A DNA stretch of 64,000 bases from Phoebastria nigripes. Taxonomy: Eukaryota; Chordata; Aves; Procellariiformes; Diomedeidae. Shown here in pieces: positions 25,401 through 38,200 of this stretch; positions within the stretch are counted from its first letter, which is position 1; each line of letters opens with the position of its first letter. The translations under genes and the position numbers were made by a program. The notes below the pieces were generated by a model. That model was not told where the DNA came from. It saw nothing but the letters and a program-made list of their open reading frames with translations, and did no database searches. The stretch is taken from the NCBI GenBank assembly GCA_035582835.1, contig JAYKAV010000422.1:1136754-1200753 (forward strand), written 5' to 3'.

Positions 25401-27519
25401 TAAAGATGAGCTGTGTGGGCTATCATATGTGTTGTCCTTTGGTGATAAGGTAAAGGTACCCCATCATGCTGACACCTAATGCCCCATGTGCTCTGAGGAG
25501 TGTGGTTGTGTATGGTCATGTTTGCAGGTGGGACTGTAAAGGGGAATGCGGAAACAGAAGCCAGCTGCCTAGGACAGGAGCTTGCTGAAAGGTGAATATT
25601 TAGATCAGAAAAATGTNTTTTTTTTTCTTTTTTCTTTTTTTCTTCTCTTTCTCCCCCCCTATTGCTCATGTCTTCTGTTTATGACTGGTTTCTAGGAAAT
25701 TGCCAGCGTGAAACATCACTACAGTTCTTGAGTCTTATAATAAGGTAGCTTTGGTAGGACTGATATTAGCTTCAGAGAAAGAAGAATGCAGCATCCTGAT
25801 TTCCCCGGGTTAGGTAGGCTTTGGCAGAGCCCTGTTTTTCATCCTCTCCTACAACGAAGTCTCTGGCTCGGTGAAGATAACATCACAGTGAAGGCTCGTC
25901 ATACCTGTTGTCCAATTATGTCAGTCTGTAAAAACAGCTCTAAGTGAACAAAAATAGCTTTGACAGTATGAATTATAGTGCTCTGTTTTATGACTAATTT
26001 CAGTGCCTTGGTGTGATAACTTAGATGCTGTCACGCTTAAGACTATACAATGCCTTGGTAACAGATATGAAACTCAGAGTTTATCTGTCTTAGCTCTTTG
26101 TCTCTGTGTGTTTCTGAAATGGACTTTGCCAAATGTCTTTTCCACCCTGCACTCTAAGCTAGGAGGAGATTTAACATTTTTCCCTGCTCTATCATCATGG
26201 CCATTTAAAAATTACTGTTTATTTATTTTAACCTATCTGTCCCCCAGTTCTCATTGCCTTTGCAGCTGCCGCGTAGACCATCTCTCCCAGAGGACAGCGC
26301 CAACAACTGTTGCATACATTGCTTGGCTTAAAGTACACTGGTGAAAGTCCCAGATCCTGTAACTCAGTAGGTCACGTTGCTGAGGTCATGCAGCCTCTTA
26401 AAAGCCAGGCAAATAGAGACAACTGAAGAGGACTTCTTCCAGCAAAACAAACACAAGCATGCACACAGGACCACTAAGCCAGTAAAGCCAATGGGACTAT
26501 GCTCACGCTGCAAGATGAGCAGCTGCTCAAAAGCTTTATTGCATGGGGAGTGATGTCTCATTTAAGACAAGGTCTTCCAACTTATTCAGCTGCACTGCAT
26601 GATCTTGAGTGACTTCACGGGTAGTGGCACAGGGAGGGGAGGCTGGTGTATGGAGGGCCCCTTTGTGTTGTGCAAAAAAATAACCCTGCCACAGAACTAG
26701 ACCAAAGTTCTCCTCATTTGGACCATTCCCCCTTGTGCTCTGCAGTATGGTTAGATGTGAGCAGCATACTGCATGAACATAGCTGAGGATGTTGGCATTC
26801 ACATGGTTGCTTGCCTACTTAGTCATGGGGTTATAGGGTGCCAACTTCCAGGGGTATATTCCTTTTTTTAATTGCCTCTGCATTACTCACTTGTACTCTG
26901 TCATTTATCACACTGCGGGAGACCATTTTCCAGTGACTGTGCTCCATTCTGTTGCATGTCACCTCATCTAAAATTAAACTCCAAAATAAAATAAATATTA
27001 TCCCATCTGCTGAGCATTAAGTATTGAATAGGGGTTTTAGCTGAAGAGTTAGATGCTACAATTCACTCTGACGTAGTGAAGGATAAAAAGGATAATAGGA
27101 AGCCCTCACATAGCTATGCTTTTTATCTAAGAAGCCTTACAGTATATAGTTTTATCTTGTTAATATATTAATCTAAGAGTCAGGTGGCCAAGATTTCACA
27201 GTTCAGAAATAAAAACATCATGAGCAATGATTCAAATGCAATACATGTCCATGCCAAAAGCTATTACAGTACAGTAATGTTTCATTTTCATGTCCGTACA
27301 GAAATTCCAATCTATGGATATTGCCTTGGAAAATTGGGGAGCTGACAGGAGAGAGTGCTGAAGGATGAAAATATTTGCTTTGGCTCATGCGGTATAAATG
27401 CAGCGTCTGGATGATGTTTCTCAAAATGAACGGCTCTCCCCGTTTTCTCTCCTGTCTGGCTTGACTTTACAGGATTGTCTGTATACAGGATATGTGACAG
27501 AGTAGTTCCAGGGTCAAGG

Positions 27520-27675
27520 GGAAAGCCTGGGACAGATCAGGCTCTGTGATTTCAGGCATTTCATTTTATTCTCTAGTTTTTCAGTTGTAAAAAGAGGTTA
27601 ATGGCACTTCCAGGTGTAACAAAGATGCTATGAGGAAAGATTTCTGTGATGTTCCTGAGGCGCTTTGATTAGGAA
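27520..27675 (+). mobile_element. MIR SINE remnant (core and 3' part)
   Basis: In order it shows CAGGCTCTGTGA, TTCAGGCATTTCATTT, CTCTAGTTTTTCAGTTGTAAAAAGAGGTTAATGGCACTTCC, GATGCTATGAGGAAAG and GAGGCGCTTTGATT. These parallel the MIR blocks for the hydrophilic core, CTGTAAAATGGGG, the GTTGTTGTGAGGATTAAAT block and AAGCGCTTAGA. Diverged but collinear over about 150 bases. Confidence 0.7.
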
Positions 27676-30600
27676 GACTGGGGGGAGGACCCCAGCAGAT
27701 GACTTCCAATCCTACATTGGTAGCTTTTCATTTCTCAGACCCGCTCCTTTTCAAGTGTAGCAGAGCAAGTACCTCTAAGTGTTTTGTTCTGTGACCTAGG
27801 ATCATCAGACATTTCCAGGGAAATACCTTCACTTGTATTTTCCCAAAGGGGTTTCCTCCCTGCATGTCCTATCCTGGAAATACAGGAGACTTACGTAGTA
27901 GGTCTGAACCTTGCTGTTAGGAGAAAGGAGAGGAGATGACATGCTTTGTGTGAAGCTATATTAACCCCTCTGACCATTTTCAGAGTTCCATCATCCCTCG
28001 CTTCATTTGCCTCACCCCCCTGGCCGCTGCCCTGCTTGCCACAGTCTGGAAGAGATCCTTCTTGGGGCTTTCTGTACAGTGAGAAGACTCATCAAGGCCA
28101 TATAGTCCTTAGCCCCACTCAGAAAAACATTTATTCTCCAATCTTCCAGGCAGTTTAGTTTCATTATTATTCATTACTGTCAAATAATTTCTTAAGTGAA
28201 GAGACCGAAACCCTGAAATGTCTCTAGCAGAGAGACACTGAGGCATCTCTGTACTTCCAAGGCTTGGGGGCTCATTACAGAGGCAGGAGGCTGGGCACAG
28301 AAGTGAAGAGACAAAGCTCTGAGCGTTTAATGTCTTCATTAAAAATGAATGTATTTTATGAATGTTCTCTTCTATGTGTAATTTCACTTTGCTATGAAAT
28401 CCCAAGTTCTTGGCAATGTGATCCTGCTGCAGTATCATTCCCCAAGCAACACAAAGGCACAGGCTTTTACTGGACCTTCTAGCACTGCACAGCTTATACT
28501 TTGTAGGAATCCCCATTGAGATTTGAAGGGATAATAATAATTTAAAAAAACAAATAATAATAAAAAAAAATTCCTCAAGAAGAGCCTTGAAAAATACTCC
28601 ATCTGGCCTTTATGTAGGAGATAACCAGGACCAGAGTCTTCTGTACAGCTGCTGCTTGGAGAAATCTCATGATTAAAAGGATGACAGCATAGAACTTCTT
28701 CCATTAGCAGGGACTGCCCATGTATCCAGCTTCTGTATTCTCTCAGCTGGATGCGCTGACCATATGTCTAGTCTCTTCTCAGTCTGACAGATCACTGGTC
28801 TCCCGAAGGTGCAAGCTTCTGAGCTACGTGGCTCAAGAAACAAGGTGCTGAACATGAGCAGCAGGTCTCTAGAGTCACTCCTTGTTGTGCAGGCACAGCA
28901 TTAGTTGCTACGTCAGCCCCGAGTGCATCTACCTCCCGCAAAAGATTGAAGTTCCTCCTCAGATGAGTGCTAAGGTTAAATGGAGCGTGGTTGATAGTCC
29001 TGAGACCTCAGAAGAGCATGATCTGTTTTATCCCCATCATGATTTTCATTAACAAACAACATTCCAGGGAACAAAATTAATTTGAAGCGGTAGTTAAATT
29101 TGATTAACTTCAAATAGTTTAGAAAGCTGAAGGCGGGGGCATTTTAAGATTGAACACACTAACTTTTTGTTTACAGCATGGCATGAGGCAAGAAAAATGG
29201 AGACGGTTCTTCACTGGGAATCCAAATCAGGCATTTAAACTTGTGTGCGTCTCATCTGTCTCTATTCTGAGTTATGATTTATTATTTTTTTCCCCTCAGT
29301 CCTTTCCTGACATTTTTAAGCGTTAAATGTTAATGTAATTAAATGCTAATTTGACTGCAGCCTCTAACAAACACAGCATGCATTTTTTTCATACTCAGAA
29401 AGCTTCACAGGAGTGTGGGAGTTTACTTCTTTTCCTTCAGTTTCCTCAAGTTTTGGAACCTCTATTTCCAAAAGTGATGCCAGGAACCAGTACATGTGTC
29501 CCCAGCCCATGATGCGACCATGAAAGTGAAGAAGAGTGTAGCTATGGAATAAACTGTGGACAATTAAACTTGAAAACCTGGCCAGAGTGATATATCGTAT
29601 CATGTGTGTTGATCCCTGGGCTATCCTATTAATGCAATTAGTCATAATCTGATTATTTATTATAGATGTTACCAAATACAATGACCACAAGCTAGCAAGG
29701 ACTGTTTCATCCAGTACTGAGCAGAATCTTAATGTGACTTTAGTATCTGATGTCTTTCTTCTGAGGGATGGCAGATCCTATTTACTGTGCGAGATGGAGA
29801 TCCATTTGTGTTACTTCTCCTCTTCTGGGCCGTGCTCTCAAATGAAGAAAGGGTCCCTTTTCTGAAGCAGAGGTAATTGTCCCTTTCTGTGCCGATGTAG
29901 TATATCACACAATGACTATGCGCACATCATGGTATGTGTTTGGTCCTTAAGAGAAGTAAGTTAAGGGAAAACATTCCTGTTGTCAATTACGGTAATTTTT
30001 ACAAAGTAGTTGGCTGAAGATAAACCCTGCTATAATTGCTAGGACTCCTAAGCACACACATCCCCTTTGCATAGTAATCACAGCAACAAAAAAAACCTCA
30101 AACTTTTTAGTAAGGAAATGTTGTATTGTTTCAATTTGCTGTAATTAAAGCCTGCTCTTTGCATTAGAAAATCAAATTCCATTTACAAGATGAATAATTC
30201 CCTTGAGTTCTCTTTGCTTCCATTGTTCTGAAGTGATCGAACTTCTCCCTATTTGGCAAAAAAAGCCCGCCAGTTTTTTCCCTCTTAAAATTAACCCCAT
30301 ATATCATGCAGAGTGACAGTAGAATAAAAGCTCTGTGATGTTGCTGGTTGAAGGCTGCCTTGTTTTTCCTTCCCCAGAGAAGGCACCTCTCCTTGACTAG
30401 GGAGTCTCTCCGCTCCCTTTCAACAGAGCTTTGACTCGGGACTCGTGGATTTACTTGTACAGTATTAACAAACCACTACCTCCATTCCTGCAGAATCAGA
30501 AAAAAATCTTAATTATTTGAGAGCAGATGGATGAGGATTTTTTTGCTTGTTTTTTTGATCCAGTTTAGATCACGTATCTTCTTTAACTATCAGAAATAAC

Positions 30601-30807
30601 ATACAACTGTAAGCTACTTCATCAGTTTAAAATGGGGTGGTTGTCCCCACGGATCTGCCAAGAATGGACATGAAACTACCAGTCCCATACTACCCATCCT
30701 CTATTCCCTTCCTCTCCCTCTCATAGCCGTGCTGTCTGCAGCTCACCAAATCCTCCCCCAGCTCCTATTTACCAAGGCAACAAGTCCAAGACCACCATCT
30801 TCTACAA
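27676..30807. other. Upstream non-coding DNA, AT-rich
   Basis: No gene is supported. The stretch is AT-rich with homeodomain-like TAAT motifs around 29,080-29,130 and 29,320-29,360 and a cluster of TAATTA, octamer-like and SOX-like motifs at about 30,120-30,230. It looks like candidate conserved non-coding sequence, but conservation cannot be seen from one genome. Confidence 0.5.
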
Positions 30808-30966
30808 AACTGCAGAATAACTGAGGTTGGAAGGGAGATCATCTAGTCTGACCCCCTGGTCAAAGTTGCTCAGGACCACATACAGTTGAGTTTTAAGTAT
30901 CTCCAAGGATGGCGATTCCTCAGCTTCTCTGGACTCCTGCCCCAGGGCTGCACCACTCTCATGGGG
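30808..30966 (-). mobile_element. CR1 LINE 3' fragment
   Basis: On the + strand: CAGAATAACTGAGGTTGGAAGGGAGATCATCTAGTCTGACCC (only the parts after AACTG are diagnostic), then GCTCAGGACCACATACAGTTG, AGTATCTCCAAGGATGGCGA and TCTCTGGACTCCTGCCCCAG. These are the complement of the CR1 3' segment that reads GGAGACTCCACAACCTCTCTGGGCAGCCTG in other copies. It is more diverged than the copy at 47,915 and has small internal deletions. Confidence 0.85.
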
Positions 30967-32060
30967 ATATCTGGGGGGGGAAGATTGCTCAGAATTTTAT
31001 GCTGAAATTGAATACATTTAAAGAGTTTAATAATATAAAATTAGTTTTATTAGTCTTAATAATAATAACTAGGCCATGGTTAGGAGTGACAGATTTTCTC
31101 CTCTTGCATCCAGAAATGAGAGCCCCTCTCTTATCTCAGCAATCCTAGCACTGACTTTGAATCTTAACACAGCTTTAACATTTCAGAAGCACGGGGAAGG
31201 GTCTCTTGGCTGACGGCAAGCACAAAAAACCCACAGCGGAGGGCTGGCAGAGCCTTCTGAGCAGAGCTGTGAAGAGGAGATAAAACTGAGGCAATTGGGT
31301 GCCGAGAGAAACCCTTGTGCCGTCCGATGCTTCCTCGCCCAGCTCAGCCTTTGCTGCTGCTCCTCTGCCTCTGCTAGCTCCAAGTCATAAACAGCTCTGA
31401 AGAGCAGGAGTGGATGCCAAGAGGAAGGAAAGTAGGTGGCACAGAAGGTGGGAAGCAAAGAAAATAGCTTCTCCTGGATAATTTGCTCCTGGATCTAAAA
31501 CGCCTCTCAGTGGGCCTGACTATGAAGCCTCTCGCAATGCCATCGTATGAGTCAGGGGGCTGTTAAGTGAAGCCATAGGCAACTTAGAAGACAGCATGGA
31601 GAGTGCTGGATAGCTTATCTGTGGGCAGCCCCTGTGCTTTATGCAAAGATTAAAATATGTCAGCATTACATATCTGACCCTACAAAGTGACACAGTATAG
31701 TGAGGTGAACCCCTTTTCAGCTGGTTCCTTTAACAATGTAGATCAGTCAAATATTACAGACTTTGCAAGCCTTTTTGAAAAAAAAAAGTCAAAATTTTTG
31801 GCCGTTTTGTTTTTTTAACAGTGAGCTTGGAACAATTGTTTGACATCACAAATGCCTGACACTTTTAGCAAGAGGCCCTTTTATAATCAAGGAAATTTTG
31901 TTGGCATATTCCATTTTTCTAAGAATTTTGTTTTTAAAGCTTAATTCAACATTTAAAATCAAGATTATAGTTGACTTCTTATTGAACGTTCCAGTTCTGG
32001 AAAGTGAAACTACTTGATACAATCTTTTTGAACATTTTGATTTAAAAATGTGGGTGTTGG

Positions 32061-32154
32061 CTTTTATTGTTGTTTGGTTGGTTTTTTTCTTTTTTTGTTG
32101 GATTTTTTCTTTCTTTCTTTTTTTTTTTCCTTTTCTTTTTCTTTTTTTTTCCCC
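32061..32154. repeat. T-rich low-complexity tract
   Basis: About 90 bases that are nearly all T with scattered G and C, including TTTCTTTCTTTCTTT and a terminal CCCC next to an N. This is simple sequence. Confidence 0.85.
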
Positions 32155-33717
32155 NCTTGATTTAAGGTCACACCAATTCTTGTCTTGCCTTTTGGTTTTC
32201 ATGCACAGTGCCTAGTCTGATTTCCTGGGAATCTCTAACCCTTCCTGAAATCCAAGGGGAAGAATGCCCCTGGTGTTGCTGAGGGACTTGCGAACACCTC
32301 AGAGAACTTTTCTCTGTGTATTTACTTCAGTTTATGATCCTGCAGTAAGTTGGTGGAATGTTTCTGCTGGGCAGTGCACCCCACGTTACACCTGCCAGAG
32401 CCTCTGCCCAGCAAAACCAAATTAAATTCAGAGCTTAACGAAGGAGAAAATACAGCACCTTCCCTGACTCGAGGGATTTCTTCTCTAACAATGTTTCTTT
32501 CATCATTTGTTCTCGTGATACAGAGTCATCATTAAACAATTATCAGCTTAAATCCAAAGGGAATCTCCAAATTTGTGTCGCCTTATCTAAAAGCAGTGAG
32601 GACAAAAGAATACAGACGGAGCAAAACTCCTTCTCCATTTCCTTTCAATCTACTGCAAAGACGGCAAGAACCATCGAGTGTTTGCCTTTGGCAGAATTAG
32701 CCCTTTCAAAACCAGATGGTATCAAGATCAATTGATGTGAATGCAATTTAGTGTCCCTGCCAACCATTAGCATGCATGGCTGCCTATCTCAAACACACCC
32801 TGTGAAGGCCACGTGCTGATACCCTTCCTCATGTTGGGCAATCCCCTACTCTCCTGGTAGTTATAATCACGCTAGAGAAAGTTGGATTCAACAAGGGGAG
32901 TGCAGATGGCAGATCCTCATGCACAGCATGCAATGGCAGGCTCAGGTCCAAAGACCTCGCTGAGCTGGGCCAGCAGCCATTAGACACCTGCAGGCCCCTA
33001 TTGAAATGAGAGATAATCTCTATATTGAAGTTCTCTAAAATAAATGGAGACCATTCCAGGTTCTCTTTTAACCTGCCTTTCTAAAACCCTACTGTCCTAT
33101 GCTATTAGGAGTAATGTCCGCAAGCAGTGAAATGCAATGGAAAAAGCTGCAGAGAAAAAAAAATAGTATGAGTGATGCCTTGGTTTGCTGAAAATCAGTC
33201 TCCCCATCCCTGTGCAGCGTGAAGGCTGTAGTGCACCTAACAGCAACTATTTGCTTAGTTTGGCTAACTCACACCTGGCAAATCTAATGATCTGAGAGGT
33301 GAACTGTGGGCAGCCTGATGACTTTGCCTAGGAGTGCTAGATGTCAGGCAGGCCAAGGGAATCGGCATATCCAAAAGAGGTACCTGACACCCTGAAGCTC
33401 AAGGCATGAAGGTCACCATGCAGTCAGCCCTATATAAGTGTGGAGTGAGTTCACGTCCAGTTTGGGATGGCAGTATGGTGTATATATACTGAAGGAGCTG
33501 CGTCTGTCTTCCCAGAGGTGTTTGACTGCCACAGCTTGCATGTGTGTGCGCATGAGAAACAATCAGATTCAGCACCTGGCACCTTTGGGATGGGGCCTTA
33601 GTCAGCTTAAGTGAGTCATTCATCCAACCATTTCTCTGAGCTTATTGTCCCTGCTGAGTGTCCTGTCTTCCTTCTATCCTATCTTAGGAGTCACACTGGT
33701 GAGATACCAGCATACCC

Positions 33718-33725
33718 TGACGTCA
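33718..33725. promoter_or_regulatory. Palindromic CRE (TGACGTCA)
   Basis: A perfect eight-base CREB/ATF consensus. Intact CpG-containing CREs are uncommon outside promoters and enhancers because CpG decays, so survival in non-island DNA is mildly suggestive. No transcript is known here. Confidence 0.3.
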
Positions 33726-34869
33726 CTTGGTAGGTGGCAGGATAGAGGCGCCCGGCACCTTGCAGCGTCAGGAGTCAAGAACGTCTCCTGAGGCACTGGA
33801 GGAGCACCCCGTGTCCCTAATTGTCTGCCACTGCATAGGTTAAAGGCAGACGCGCTTCATGACTAACATGGGAAGAATGTGGCTCGTGTACNGGCTGGCA
33901 AGGGTATGTGTGTGTGACATGGCTATCTGCGGTGTGAAATCAGAATTAATCAACTGCATGCTTTGGGACACTTGGGAGAAGGATTAAAACCTGATTTCAG
34001 GATACGTAGTGAGATTGTTTTTGAAGCAAGAGGTGCTGGGAGCCGTTCCTGAACCACAGCAAAGTCTGAGAATCCATCACAGGAAAACCAGAAGTCCCAC
34101 AATATTCAGAACAATGTTTGCATAGACATTACAGCAAACCAATATCTGCTCTGTTGTTTTCATGTTGAGTCACGCTAATGAATACACCAGGTGAATAGGA
34201 ATGAATGACCCACAGAGCGTGGGGAGCTCGTGCTGCTGACGTAACGCAAAAGCTTGTGTAAGATGGTGACAGCTATTTTTCCTCATGGCTCTTCAAACTT
34301 TGGAAAAGCCTCTCCAAAGCAGATGATGCTTGGCTAGAACAAGGTTTGGAGCTGTGGACATGACCTCAGCCATAACGTCACACACAGTAAAAAGAACACT
34401 CTGACATCTTATGTAATTTAAGCCCTTATTTAGGAAGCAAACTCCACACCCCAGGCTATGCAAGCTTTATTCCTGTCCAGCAGTACTTCATAGTCCCTGT
34501 GACTCCAACTAGGCCATTTATCAGAGTATATATTATTTGACACAAGCAAGGACTAGGATCTAGGCTTAAAACCTAGATGCGCTTCAGGGCTGTGGGTTTT
34601 GTTTTGGGGGAACAGTTTGGTTTTTGCAACTTGTACAACATCTGGCAGTAATTCATCAATACTTTGGTATGGTAGCTCTAAGCATCATGTTCTTGACAGT
34701 AATTGTGTCATTGCATAGCTATCTTCTTAATCATGTTGTTAGGATTCATGAGATCAGCTAGAAACAGCCTTTGGTCTCTACCTAATGGGCCACCCTGCTG
34801 ATTCCTGTTTATGTTGCTGAGCTTTTCCTGCCCTATCCGTGGCTCAGTTATTCCTCAGTTTGAATGGAT

Positions 34870-35235
34870 GCCGTGGATTTCTCCTCCCTAGGTCTCTACC
34901 AAAACTCATCTTGTCAGTTTTGGAACGTCCCTCTGATCTGTGAAGGCTATTTGGAATTGTGATACCACCCACCAAGGTCCTTGCAGGCCCCCCGGCTCGG
35001 TGCCACCCACAAGCTTTGTAAGTATACTCTCTTCCACCCGCTCTGTCATTAATCTGCTGTTTCTGTCCTATCCCTCAAGCCCATTGCCCTGTCGAAGGAA
35101 AAAGTGAGTTTGGTAAAGCCATGCTGGTGGGTTTTTTGAACACCTAATTATCTTCCAAGTACTTAAAATCCTTATTTGTGCCAGGGTCTTTCCAGGGATC
35201 AAAGCTAGGTTTAATGGGTCCTTCATTTTCTGTTT
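34870..35235 (-). mobile_element. Ancient CR1 LINE fragment from the reverse-transcriptase ORF, internally deleted
   Basis: On the minus strand the fragment contains AAGTACTTGGAAGATAAT, CCAGCATGGCTTTACCAA and TTCGACAGGGCAATGGGCTTG. These are the CR1 reverse-transcriptase segment around the HGFTK-like motif. It then jumps to GAGAGTATACTTACAAAG and GTGGCACC, the segment around the FADDTK catalytic motif. The several hundred bases expected between are missing, and the catalytic motif is degraded (GGT in place of ADD in the best frame). The copy is defective and old, resembling the CR1 type widespread in turtles and other reptiles more than young avian CR1. Confidence 0.75.
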
Positions 35236-38200
35236 TAAATAGCTCAGTGGTGTTCATCTCCAGATGCTTAGGGACTTCCTTGTCCTCCAGTGGTCCAGTA
35301 TTGCTCAGATGCTCTGCTGCCAATTCCCCCAGATGCTGCTGACCTGATCTCGCCTGTATCCTCCAAGCAGCCATCCTACAGGACCTGGTTCTAGAGGAAG
35401 ACCTCTATACTGTCCTGCTTTCCTACCTCCTTTATGCTCTCATTTGAACAAACCTGACTTTCAGATGGAGAACCACACGAGTCAACTCCATCAACAGCGC
35501 AGGTCCGTCCGCTCGTGTAAATCAGCAGAGCACCCTTTTGAATCATTCTGGGCATCCTTCCTTTATTTTTATGGGAACTGGATCAAACCGTCACAGAAGA
35601 TGTTGTAATGATTAGGCAGCTAGGTGTCAGTTGTTGGGGAGGTTCCTCAGAGAAGTTCAAAGTCTGCTGGGAGTGGTTGAGGTCATGAAACCATTTTAAT
35701 TGTTGGTGCAGGACTTGAAATGCGAGAGACAGATTTTTCTCAAGAGAGTAGTGCAGAGATGCTCAGTTACGCAAGATGCTATGTTTTGTGTGAAAAGTCT
35801 TAAAACAAAACATTTACTGTTTCATAAACCAATGGCCTGATCCTCAGCAGACCTATGGCTTTATACTGAGGCTCTGTCCCCTGCATATCTCCTCTGAGAA
35901 TTTGGGGCTAAGGGAAAATTCGACTCTACTTTGTGGTTTATTTTCTTCTTAACAAACAGAAGTTTACACANGAAGAGGCAGAGACAGGAAACAAATGAAT
36001 CTTAGCACAAGTAAACAACACAAAGACCTGACTGACCTCTCCTCATGTCTGAGAAAATTAGGAGAACAAAGAGTCCAGGTTTTGTCTCTCTGAATAATTT
36101 CAGGGTCTGAAGCACAACTGTTCATGTGAATGAGAAGTAGAGACTGAGCTCTTAAGTTTTTATACTAAAAAAACCCAAAAGCAAAACCCCCAAATAGCGG
36201 AAGTTATAAGTAATATTTAAGTCTGGGCAGAATTGCATTGGCTGCTACAGTAACCGCAGAATCACTTTGAGTTAAAAAGCTGTCTGTATGAGTTAACTAA
36301 TTAATGTTCATGAAACTCTTTGAAAAGTCACAAGTAAACATGAAATGGATTTTTTTTTAACATTTCTTTAAAATTTGTCAAGAAGAAAATTAATTATNTT
36401 TTAACTCTTCATGTAGTAGAAGGTAACCTAGTAACTACAAGTAAGGTATAAATGACAAATAATGCAAAATAATAATTTATTCAGTGAAACAACAGAATGA
36501 TCAGGAGATAGGCCTCAATATTTATCATTATTTCTGGCACTAAACATCAGCAAGTTATACTGCCTTTGAAATGCAAATGTTTAGAAAGGACTAATGAAAC
36601 ACTTACACTGCCTGTGAAGTCCATGGTTCAGTATAAATTAGCGAGCTGACTTGCTTGCATTTTAAATCCACCAAGAGGCATCCCCTAAAGACATTTGAAG
36701 GGTAAGAGGTCTATACGAGAGGCAATGTTTGAGAGGCTGGCTGTCCAGCTGTTGATAACCAAAGCACTGTGTGAAGTGCTGAACGCTATACTGAACATCC
36801 CTTTCCAGCATGTGGGCTTACCTTCCCTCTCCTCTTGCTTGGCTCTCGAGGTGCCTAAAATCTCATTGCCCATATCTTTTTCACAAAAATCCACTTGATG
36901 CTTGCTTCTGGGTGGAACCACTGAAAGCTTGCCCAGGGTGAGAGCTTAGACACCTAGCTCGCAAGTCACAAACTCTGACTTTCTCCCCTGTCAAAATCAC
37001 AAAGTAGTGATTTGTGGGCATTTTTACAAGAGTCTTGCCAGACTGGGCCTCAAAGAAAACATTAGTTGTGACACAGGTCCACCGTGTCCCACGTCTCTCA
37101 TCTGGGAAGTTCAGGAGATGCCAGCATTGGAGGCCCAGAGCAGGCAAGCTTCTGTAAGCATGGCCTTGGTGACTCTGCCTGGGGTGAAGGAAGGACTAGA
37201 TTTTTGAATTCCTTTCTCGCCCTGCGACCCAAGGGATATCTGAGTAACTAACCGTGTCATCTCCGATATAGGGGATGGAAATCAAATTTCCCTGCTGTCT
37301 AAGGAAACTGGAAACCACATCTAAGTCTCTGCTGGAGAACGTCCTCTCTAGCGTGGGTTCCTCTCATTTCCCTCCAGGATGAGCTGTCCCACCATGCACT
37401 GACGAGAGATAACGGTAGACCAGTGGTTGGGATCTCCTGTGGGAGGGAGAGGTCTGGGTTTCAGACCCAACACCAACCAAAAAGAAGTCCTAATAAAGGT
37501 ATAAGGATGAGTCACTTCTGCTCACCCTTCTGACTGTATTTCTCTGTAGGATGTGACACTCGTAACTTGGCAACCCAGCACCGGTGACATCACTTAATCT
37601 TTTTGCAACAAGTTTGGCAGCCATATAAAATGCCTTACAGGAAAAAGAGCTCACACCATAGACATTGGATTCCTAAGAAAAAACTCATGTGATTGTGTTC
37701 TCTGCTATTCTGCTCGTCATCCCCTCCCCAGGGATTTTATTAGCATGTGGGCTAATTTCAAGCAAATTTGATGTCTCAAAAAATACAGAGTTCTTACAAG
37801 TGCCACAAAAATTGATGGCTATGTAGAACTGAGACATCCAAATTAGTGACCCCACTGAGAGACTAATGGATACTCGGTGTTATTATTATACATCAGAAAA
37901 TCAACAGAGGAAAGAGCCATCAGAAATCAGACTTCGTAAGTCCCACCGCTCATGAAATTGCTAACTCCTACTTGTTATTACTTGTCTTCATAAAAACACT
38001 GTCTGTCTTCTGCCTCGGGCATCTGTTACAAGTGTTACTGAAGATGTCCTCTCAGAAGGAAAACAATTATTTTAATAGCTCCTTTAAATAAAAATACAGG
38101 CACTACAGTTAATCAGCTGCCTTTTAAAGTCCTTGCCCGTTAAGAGCCCAGTGTAGCAGGTCTGAAAACATAGTCCCTAGGAGGATGACTGCTCCTCAGC

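Larger units (their letters stand above)
20506..27519. other. Upstream non-coding DNA
   Basis: No gene is supported. Contents are a DR4 motif at 21,168-21,183, a pyrimidine-rich tract at about 22,347-22,404, an A-rich patch near 24,100-24,127, a T-rich patch at about 25,617-25,657 and a spaced pair of AGGTCA half-sites at 26,369-26,388 (eight-base spacer). Confidence 0.6.
30967..34869. other. Upstream non-coding DNA
   Basis: No gene is supported. Contents include a T/pyrimidine-rich tract at 32,061-32,154, an isolated TATATAAG box near 33,431, a palindromic CRE at 33,718-33,725 and a second CRE-like site at 34,237-34,244. The rest is unremarkable. Confidence 0.55.

Noticed and set aside
26369..26388. 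Two AGGTCA half-sites with eight-base spacing
   Set aside because: DR8 is not a common nuclear-receptor layout; probably coincidental half-sites.
35960..36060. Possible minus-strand MIR remnant (GAGGCAGAGACAGG-like)
   Set aside because: Only one short block resembles MIR and the expected following blocks are missing.
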